Shown here piece after piece: positions 58,251-64,000 of a stretch of DNA of 64,000 bases. A program made the position numbers and the translations under genes. The notes beneath the pieces are model-generated. The model did no database searches. It worked only from the letters and a program-made list of their open reading frames with translations, and was not told the DNA's origin. Source of the stretch: an uncultured Campylobacter sp. (GTDB taxonomy: Bacteria; Campylobacterota; Campylobacteria; Campylobacterales; Campylobacteraceae). Location of the stretch: positions 1-64,000 of the forward strand of contig NZ_CALBWL010000023.1 in assembly GCF_937973075.1 (NCBI RefSeq), read 5' to 3'. The number at the start of each line of letters is the position of its first letter. Positions within the stretch are counted from its first letter, which is position 1.

Positions 58251-59597
58251 ATGCAAGAAAAACATTACGAAGTAATCATCATAGGCGGCGGTATCACGGG
58301 CAGCGCGCTAGCGTACGTGCTGGCAGAATTTAGCGGGATCAAAAATATCGCTCTACTTGAAAAATACGAAGGGCTTGCGACGCTAAATTCTAAAGCCAGT
58401 GCAAACTCTCAGACGATTCATTGCGGCGACATCGAGACCAACTACGACCTGCAAAAAGCGACCGAAGTCAAGCGCAAGGCGGATATGATTGTGAAGTATT
58501 GCCAAAAGCACGAATATGGGAATAAATTTTTATTTCAGGGGCAGAAAATGGCTCTTGGCGTGGGCGAAAGCGAGATAGAGCTAATTAAAGACCGATTTGA
58601 GAAATTTAAAGAGCTTTATCCGTATCTGCAGCTTTTTGACAAGGAAGAGCTCAAAAAAATCGAGCCCAAGCTAGTTTTTGACGGGCGCGGCGAGGAGCGA
58701 GCGGAGGATATCGTAGCAATGGGCGTGCAATCGGGAGTTTACACGACGATCGATTACGGCGCGATGGCGAATTCTTTTGTGCAAAACGCTAAAAACGTAG
58801 AGGGTAAAACCTGCGATCTGTACCTAAACACCGAAGTGCAAAACATCACTAAAGTAGGCGATAAGTTCTATATCCGCACAGCAAACAGACTCTCGCTAAG
58901 CGCCGATTTCGTAGTCGTAGATGCGGGCGCTCACTCGCTGTGGCTGGCGCACAAAATGGGGCTTGGGCAGGATCTTAGCACGATTTGCATCGCGGGCAGC
59001 TTCTATCTAACCAAGCAAAAGCTTCTAAACGGCAAGGTTTACATGGTGCAAAACCCAAAGCTTCCATTTGCCGCGCTTCACGGCGACCCCGATCTTTTGG
59101 CGGACGGCTGCACGAGATTTGGTCCTACCGCACTTACGCTACCGAAGCTCGAGCGCTACAAGGGCTGTCGTTCGGTGCCGGAATTTTTTCAATCATTAAA
59201 TTTTGACATGGACGTAGCCAAGGTCATTTGGCAAAATTTTGGCGATAGCGAGGTAAGGGACTTCTTAATCCGCAATATAGGCTTTGAGATACCGATTTTA
59301 GGCAAAAAGCTTTTCGTCAAAAATGCGCGCAAGATCATACCTAGCATCCGCGAGGAGGATATTTACTATGCCAAGGGCTTTGGCGGCGTGCGTCCGCAAG
59401 TAATCTCACACTCGCAAAAAAAGCTGCTTTTAGGCGAAGCTAGAATAGGCGAAAATCCGGGGATTATCTTTAATATGACCCCAAGCCCCGGCGCTACGAG
59501 CTGCCTAGGCAACGCACTTCGCGACGCAAAAAGTGCTTGCGAATATTTAGGAGTGAGCTTTGATGATGCAAAATTTGACGCGGAAATGATGCAATAA
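58251..59597 (+). CDS. mqo: Malate:quinone oxidoreductase-like FAD enzyme
   Basis: Membrane-associated oxidation of malate to oxaloacetate with electrons to quinone. 448 residues: VIIIGGGITGSALAYVLAEF (FAD GxGxxG), LLEKYEGLATLNSKASANSQ and TIHCGDIETNYDLQKA (conserved in the epsilon-type Mqo), GFGGVRPQVI and MTPSPGATSCLGNAL at the end (second FAD contact). Next gene is pyk, the same order as in C. jejuni (from memory). GGAAAGGGC precedes the ATG. Confidence 0.9.
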   Translation: MQEKHYEVIIIGGGITGSALAYVLAEFSGIKNIALLEKYEGLATLNSKASANSQTIHCGDIETNYDLQKATEVKRKADMIVKYCQKHEYGNKFLFQGQKMALGVGESEIELIKDRFEKFKELYPYLQLFDKEELKKIEPKLVFDGRGEERAEDIVAMGVQSGVYTTIDYGAMANSFVQNAKNVEGKTCDLYLNTEVQNITKVGDKFYIRTANRLSLSADFVVVDAGAHSLWLAHKMGLGQDLSTICIAGSFYLTKQKLLNGKVYMVQNPKLPFAALHGDPDLLADGCTRFGPTALTLPKLERYKGCRSVPEFFQSLNFDMDVAKVIWQNFGDSEVRDFLIRNIGFEIPILGKKLFVKNARKIIPSIREEDIYYAKGFGGVRPQVISHSQKKLLLGEARIGENPGIIFNMTPSPGATSCLGNALRDAKSACEYLGVSFDDAKFDAEMMQ

Positions 59598-59891
59598 AGA
59601 GGAATTTTTAAATTTTGCTCGGGCAAGAATTTTGAAATTTTACTTCGACGAGGATTTTAAAATTTTTCTCGCGCTTCACGTATATAGAGGATTTTAGAAA
59701 TTTCATTCAAACACGAATTTTTAGAATTTAATCTGCACCGCAAGCTATGAAATTTTAAAATTTCGCCGTGAAGCCGTGAAGTAGAATTTTAAAATTCCTT
59801 CGTCTAACGAATTTTAAAATTTAGAAATTTCAAAATTTTGCGCAAAATTTCGCCTAATGCGGCGATAAATTTTAAATTTAAAGGAGAAAAG

Positions 59892-61361
59892 ATGCTTAAA
59901 AAAACCAAAATTTTAGCGACCATCGGACCTGCCAGCGACAGCGAAGAGATGATGAGCGCGATGGTAAAGGCGGGCTGCAACGCCTTTAGGATGAACTTCA
60001 GCCACGGCACGCACGAGTATCACGAGGCAAATTTAAACAAAATCCGCGCCGTAGAAAAGAGCCTGGGCGTGCGCGTAGGCGTATTTCAGGACATCAGCGG
60101 CCCAAAGATCCGCGTCGGCAAACTCGAGGAAAATTTTAAACTAAAAACGGGCGATAAAATCACCTTCCTTCCTCGCGAAATAATAGGCAAAAAGACCGCG
60201 GAAGGCGAATACGAGCTATGCATCAACCACCCAGAAATTTTGCCGCTGATGAAGACGGGCGAGTTTATCTACCTCTACGACGGCTCGATCCGCGCCAAGG
60301 TAGTCGCGGTAAGCGAGCAAGGCGTGCAAGCGGTGCTCGAAAACGACGGCTTTTTAAGCTCGAATAAAGGGGTGAACTTCCCAAATACCCGCCTAAATAT
60401 CGACGTCATCACGCAAAAAGATCTGGAAGATCTGCGCTGGGGCGCGGCGCACGGCGTAAATTTCGTAGGCATCTCCTTCGTGCAGTCGCAAAACGACATC
60501 CTGCGCGTGCGCGAAATTTTAAACTCGCTGGGCTCAAAAGCTAAAATTTACGCCAAGATCGAGAAATTCGACGCGGTCGAAAATATAGAGCAGATCATCG
60601 AGGCAAGCGACGGTATAATGGTCGCGCGCGGAGATCTTGGCATCGAGATGCCGTTTTATGAGATCCCGCGTATCCAAAAGCGCATCATAGCGTTAGCCAA
60701 CGCCCGCTCAAAGCCCGTCATCACCGCCACGCAGATGATGCTTAGCATGACCGAGCACGAGCGCGCCACCAGAGCCGAGATCAGCGACGTCGCAAACGCC
60801 GTACTCGACGGCACCGACGCCGTGATGCTAAGCGAGGAAAGCGCCATCGGCAAAAACCCCGCAGCCGTGGTCGCCGCGATGAGCGAGACGATCCGCGAGA
60901 CCGAAAAGATCTATCCTTACGATAAATTTAACGATTACGATTTCTACGACGAAACCGATATGATCACTTCAAGCACCGCAGCGCTTGCCGCAAGACTGGG
61001 CGCGGGCGTGATACTTTCGATCACGGGCTCGGGGCGCTCGGCGATCAAACTCGCACGCAACCGCGCTAAAATCGACATCATCGCAATCGCGCACGACGAG
61101 CAGACCGCGCATGCGCTAAGTCTCGTGTGGGGCGTAAATCCAGCGATGGTTAAGGAAAAAACGAGCATCAACTCGCTGCTCGCACGTATCATAAACGAGG
61201 CTCTGCAACGCGGGCTCATCGAAGAAGGCGGCACCTACGTGATGACGGCGGGCTTTCAAAGCGGACATCCCGGCAGCACCGACTACATCCGCATCATCAA
61301 AAAAGATCAGATCGATTTCTACCGCGACGCGGCGAAAACGGGTCTTCAGGATAAAATTTAA
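59892..61361 (+). CDS. pyk: Pyruvate kinase
   Basis: Phosphoenolpyruvate to pyruvate with ATP gain. Start at ATG 59892 (MLKKTKILATIGPASDS), after AAAGGAGAAAAG; an upstream in-frame ATG is not credible. Motifs: RMNFSHGTHEYH, GDLGIEMPFYEIPRIQKRII (signature), TATQMMLSMT, EESAIGKNP. 489 residues, normal. In Campylobacter, which lacks phosphofructokinase, it serves anaplerotic balance rather than sugar breakdown. Confidence 0.96.
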   Translation: MLKKTKILATIGPASDSEEMMSAMVKAGCNAFRMNFSHGTHEYHEANLNKIRAVEKSLGVRVGVFQDISGPKIRVGKLEENFKLKTGDKITFLPREIIGKKTAEGEYELCINHPEILPLMKTGEFIYLYDGSIRAKVVAVSEQGVQAVLENDGFLSSNKGVNFPNTRLNIDVITQKDLEDLRWGAAHGVNFVGISFVQSQNDILRVREILNSLGSKAKIYAKIEKFDAVENIEQIIEASDGIMVARGDLGIEMPFYEIPRIQKRIIALANARSKPVITATQMMLSMTEHERATRAEISDVANAVLDGTDAVMLSEESAIGKNPAAVVAAMSETIRETEKIYPYDKFNDYDFYDETDMITSSTAALAARLGAGVILSITGSGRSAIKLARNRAKIDIIAIAHDEQTAHALSLVWGVNPAMVKEKTSINSLLARIINEALQRGLIEEGGTYVMTAGFQSGHPGSTDYIRIIKKDQIDFYRDAAKTGLQDKI

Positions 61362-61482
61362 TGCGCAGCCAAAGGTCATAAAGTCAGAGGCTGCAGCTAA
61401 ATTTAATTTCGCTACGAGATTATGAGCAGCAACATCGCGTTTATGTCGTGATAGAATTTGCTAAATTTAATTCCATTGCGAG

Positions 61483-61671
61483 ATGACGGTGCAGGATTTA
61501 GCCGCTAAAACTTTGGTGGCGCTTCGGTGGCTTTATTTCGCGCAGATCAAGGACGAGCGCGCGAGCACTTATGCCTTTGATTTCATGGCTCACCGCGGAC
61601 TGATAGATTTTTTTATGCGATACCGCACGGCGCGCCACGACCAGTTTATAGCCGCATTCAGCGATAAATGA
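61483..61671 (+). CDS. Possible small protein of unknown function
   Basis: 62 codons, MTVQDLAAKTLVALRWLYFA then QIKDERASTYAFDFMAHRGL and IDFFMRYRTARHDQFIAAFS. Composition is protein-like, with an amphipathic helical pattern and codons similar to the neighbours. The ribosome site is weak (TTGCGAG). No family recognised; could be a remnant of a longer gene. Confidence 0.4.
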   Translation: MTVQDLAAKTLVALRWLYFAQIKDERASTYAFDFMAHRGLIDFFMRYRTARHDQFIAAFSDK

Positions 61672-61897
61672 CTAGCATACGATGCTTAAAAGGGCGAAAT
61701 TTTAAATTTTAGTAAGTGCTTCGAGCGATTTCATACAATCTAAATTATGAGCTAAATTTTATGATTAGCGGCGTTAAATTTAGCCGCGTAAAGCATCGCG
61801 CTAAAGCCTGATCAAAAGAAAATAGAGCCGCCGCAAAAATTAAAATTTCGCAAAAATATATTCATTAAAAATCAAGCTCTGCTCTTAAATTTCAAGA

Positions 61898-61903
61898 TAT
61901 AAT
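61898..61903 (+). promoter_or_regulatory. -10 box ahead of the exported protein gene at 61.9 kb
   Basis: TATAAT 40 bases before the ATG at 61944 (CAAGATATAATTACG). Confidence 0.45.
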
Positions 61904-61943
61904 TACGAGGGAAATTTATAAAAATTTAGCCAAAGGAGAGACC

Positions 61944-62645
61944 ATGAAAAAATTTCGCTCACTGCTGCTCTGTGCGGCGGCGGCTGCGACTTTAAGCGCC
62001 CAGGGCGAGGACAAGGTAGAAAAAATCACTTCGATCGACATCTATATTTCGCCGTTTTATTCGGCTAAGGAGGGCAAGCCCGAATACGTGCACGTTTACG
62101 AGCCGATCGACAATCTGTTGATGAAAAATGACGTGGCGAGCCTAAAAAAGGCGATCAAAATCATCAAAGACGCCCCGGATATGGTCGCTCCGACTACGCT
62201 GATGACGATCGCTGCACGCGCTTATGATTTGGGGCTTAAGGACGACGCGGTGTTTTGGTTCTACGCGGGCAAAAATCGATTCCTAACCTTCGCTCGCGTC
62301 ATCGACATCAAGGACGAGATGTTTCGTGAGACCGAGTCCGCGAACGCGGCATTTTTGCAGCTAGTCGGCAACGTGGTAAATCCATACGCATTCTGCGATC
62401 TCGCTAAACAGCGCAATGCGGCGGCACGCGCCAGGGACTGGGTCAAAGCACACCCGTATAAAGCGATATTTGATGAGAAATTTCCATCGCACTTCGCAGA
62501 TCGCGCCGCCGCGCTCAAGGCAGCTGAGGACAAAATGGACGCCGCGCTACTTAGGCAGGACGAGTTTTTCGCAGACCCCACTAAAAAGGCCGACTTCCTA
62601 GTCAAGCGCAAAGCAAATAACGCAGATGAGCGCTTCTGCGATTAG
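61944..62645 (+). CDS. Unknown exported protein
   Basis: 233 residues. Signal peptide MKKFRSLLLCAAAAATLSAQ, strong ribosome site CCAAAGGAGAGACC. The mature part is mostly helical and charged: MKNDVASLKKAIKIIKDAPD, TLMTIAARAYDLGLKDDAVF, NAAARARDWVKAHPYKA. The ordered, short helical pairs hint at a TPR-like fold (roughly LGLKDDAVFWFYAGKNR), but no family is recognised. Its leader sequence and ribosome site resemble those of the exported gene at 63058. Confidence 0.65.
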   Translation: MKKFRSLLLCAAAAATLSAQGEDKVEKITSIDIYISPFYSAKEGKPEYVHVYEPIDNLLMKNDVASLKKAIKIIKDAPDMVAPTTLMTIAARAYDLGLKDDAVFWFYAGKNRFLTFARVIDIKDEMFRETESANAAFLQLVGNVVNPYAFCDLAKQRNAAARARDWVKAHPYKAIFDEKFPSHFADRAAALKAAEDKMDAALLRQDEFFADPTKKADFLVKRKANNADERFCD

Positions 62646-63057
62646 TATCGCTAATCAGCGGCACTCTTTAAAAACCGGCATTATTTAAAATTTTGAGTTG
62701 CCAAAAATTTAGTATTGCATTTTTATCTCCTCAAACAGATCTGCGCGTGAATTTAAAATTTTATGACGTAGAATTTTATCGCTAATGGCACGCAATGAAG
62801 CTTTGATATAAATCAGCTTTAGATCTGTTTAAAATTTAGCAGAAGCTCGCACGCAATTCTATTTCGTATAAATTCTATCGACAACTAACACAAAATCAAA
62901 TCTAAATATTGCTAAAATTCCAGCCGTTTGGCGACGTAAAATTCCACCGCTACCGCCTAAAAATCGAAGTTTTTTAAATTTAGCCGCGCGGCGAAATTTT
63001 ATCCGTTTTTATATACGAACATTATATAATTATCAAAATTTTTTCCAAGGAGAGAGG
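62646..63057. other. Spacer before the last gene
   Basis: AAATTTTA-rich; contains a -10 box TATAAT at 63025-63030 for the next gene. Nothing else seen. Confidence 0.5.
63025..63030 (+). promoter_or_regulatory. -10 box ahead of the repeat-rich exported protein
   Basis: TATAAT (ACATTATATAATTATC) 28 bases before the ATG at 63058. Confidence 0.5.
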
Positions 63058-64000
63058 ATGAAAAAGCTCGCTACGATACTTGCGCTGCTCTGTGCGGCGG
63101 CGTTTGCCAAGGAGTATGAGTATATGGTGCAAAGCATGAGCTACAGCTCACTCGGGGAGCGCAAGGAGAGCACGCATCTAAGCTACGATGCGGCGGCGCG
63201 CAAGCTAGAGCAGGTAAGAGATACGAACTCCTCGGACGGCCTAGGCTCTAGCTACAAAGAGATCAGCTACTTTGACGAAAAGGGGGATATGGTTAAATTT
63301 GAAGTATTTAACCTCGATCTTAAAAGCGGTAAGTGGAAAAAAATAGAAGACTACACGGAAAGCGTCAAAGACGGCGTCACGACGCGCGAGAGCAATTCGA
63401 TAGCGGATGACGGTACGCGCAATGCGAGCAAAACCGTCTCCAGCTACGACGGTAACACAACCGAAGATGTGCGATATAAGTTTGTAAAGGGCAAATGGCA
63501 GAAAGATAGCATGAATAGATCCGTAAAAAACGCGTGGGATAAGGAGGAGCTTACGATAAGCTTCAAATGGGACGGCAAGAGCTGGCAGCCCAAAGATAAG
63601 ACCGAAATTTTCTACGACAGCCTAGGAGAGATGAGCGGATACGTGAGCTACGAGTTTGTAAACGGCGCGTGGCAAAACAGCGAGCGAGAGATGCTTAACG
63701 GCGATCGAAACGGCAGCTACGAGCAGCTCCGCAGCACCTTTAAGGGCGGCGCATGGCAAAACGCGACGATGAGTAAGCACGAGCTTGATGCCGCGAAGGG
63801 CGAGGGGATCGTTACGAGCTTCATCTGGAACGACGAGAAGGGCGCGTGGGATAATATGAGCAAACAGACCATTATCAAGAAGGGGGCAGATCTTAATATG
63901 ACCTCTTATCTGTGGGACGAGCGGCTTAAAGATTGGGTCAAAAGCTACTCAAACGGCGAAATTTACGATAAATCGGGCGAGCGACTGCTCGAGCAAAGCT
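63058..64000 (+). CDS. Exported Trp-rich repeat protein, N-terminal part (cut by window edge)
   Basis: 314 residues visible, open at the right edge. Signal peptide MKKLATILALLCAAAFA, then a chain of units of roughly 35-45 residues each ending in G-x-W with a polar tail: LKSGKWKKIEDY, FVKGKWQKDSM, WDGKSWQPKDKTEIFYD, FVNGAWQNSERE, FKGGAWQNATMS, DEKGAWDNMSK. Tyr and Ser are abundant, cysteine almost absent after the signal. Such repeats suggest a beta-rich surface or periplasmic protein; family not recognised. CCAAGGAGAGAGG precedes the ATG. Confidence 0.75.
   Translation, partial: MKKLATILALLCAAAFAKEYEYMVQSMSYSSLGERKESTHLSYDAAARKLEQVRDTNSSDGLGSSYKEISYFDEKGDMVKFEVFNLDLKSGKWKKIEDYTESVKDGVTTRESNSIADDGTRNASKTVSSYDGNTTEDVRYKFVKGKWQKDSMNRSVKNAWDKEELTISFKWDGKSWQPKDKTEIFYDSLGEMSGYVSYEFVNGAWQNSEREMLNGDRNGSYEQLRSTFKGGAWQNATMSKHELDAAKGEGIVTSFIWNDEKGAWDNMSKQTIIKKGADLNMTSYLWDERLKDWVKSYSNGEIYDKSGERLLEQS

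Larger units (their letters stand above)
61362..61943. other. Spacer between pyk and an exported protein
   Basis: Holds the possible 62-codon gene at 61483-61671 and a -10 box at 61898; otherwise AAATTTTA-rich spacer. Confidence 0.4.

Overview
The window reads as a chromosomal segment of a Campylobacter-group epsilonproteobacterium. The gene orders mqo-pyk, clpS-clpA-aat next to smpB-ispE-truB-helicase, and alaS-maf-PBP1A beside hemH and a Gfo/Idh oxidoreductase are, from memory, those of C. jejuni and relatives. The coding sequence is richer in G/C than C. jejuni, while the spaces between genes are packed with AAATTTTA-type words. A non-motile, oral C. gracilis-like species fits best, and absence of csrA from its usual slot between truB and ispE would agree with that. 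The species call is an inference.

Layout: the 5' part of ppk (1-844, -) runs off the left edge. At 0.96-3.44 kb lies a tandem family of small exported cysteine-rich Sel1-like proteins: three intact, one frameshifted, one decayed. Next come a large unknown membrane protein overlapping dnaB (which has a long C-terminal extension), ispG, an exported basic low-complexity protein, and groES-groEL under a CIRCE operator. Beside the groES promoter sit two identical 30-bp repeats around a 35-bp unique segment (a possible orphan CRISPR unit), then an AsmA-like gene. The 16.8-21.2 kb stretch holds a membrane protein, a lipoprotein, a YqeY protein and a quinol-type nitric oxide reductase.

The most striking accessory locus is 21.5-29.6 kb: a 2463-residue, type-I-secretion-style RTX protein whose first ~210 residues look like a polymorphic toxin domain (type 44). 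It is translationally coupled to an upstream four-helix membrane protein that is a candidate immunity or accessory partner, and a broken small ORF lies ahead of both.

From 29.7 to 37.3 kb come PBP1A, maf, a membrane protein, alaS, and divergently the Gfo/Idh oxidoreductase and hemH. A short AT-rich accessory patch at 37.3-38.1 kb is followed by a UDP-sugar dehydrogenase and an FtsI-type PBP. The 41.7-53.2 kb block, all on the minus strand, carries the N-degron pathway (aat, clpA, clpS), a thioredoxin-like lipoprotein, smpB, ispE, truB, a UvrD-family helicase, a small unknown and pepF. Then come sstT, metK (+), a TRAP-type binding protein without permease genes nearby, mqo, pyk, and three exported or small unknown proteins, the last cut by the right edge.

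Two themes recur. Several housekeeping proteins (DnaB, HemH, PepF) carry long low-complexity additions not expected in their families, and many intergenic stretches of 300-1000 bp hold no recognisable gene. No rRNA, tRNA or insertion sequence was seen.
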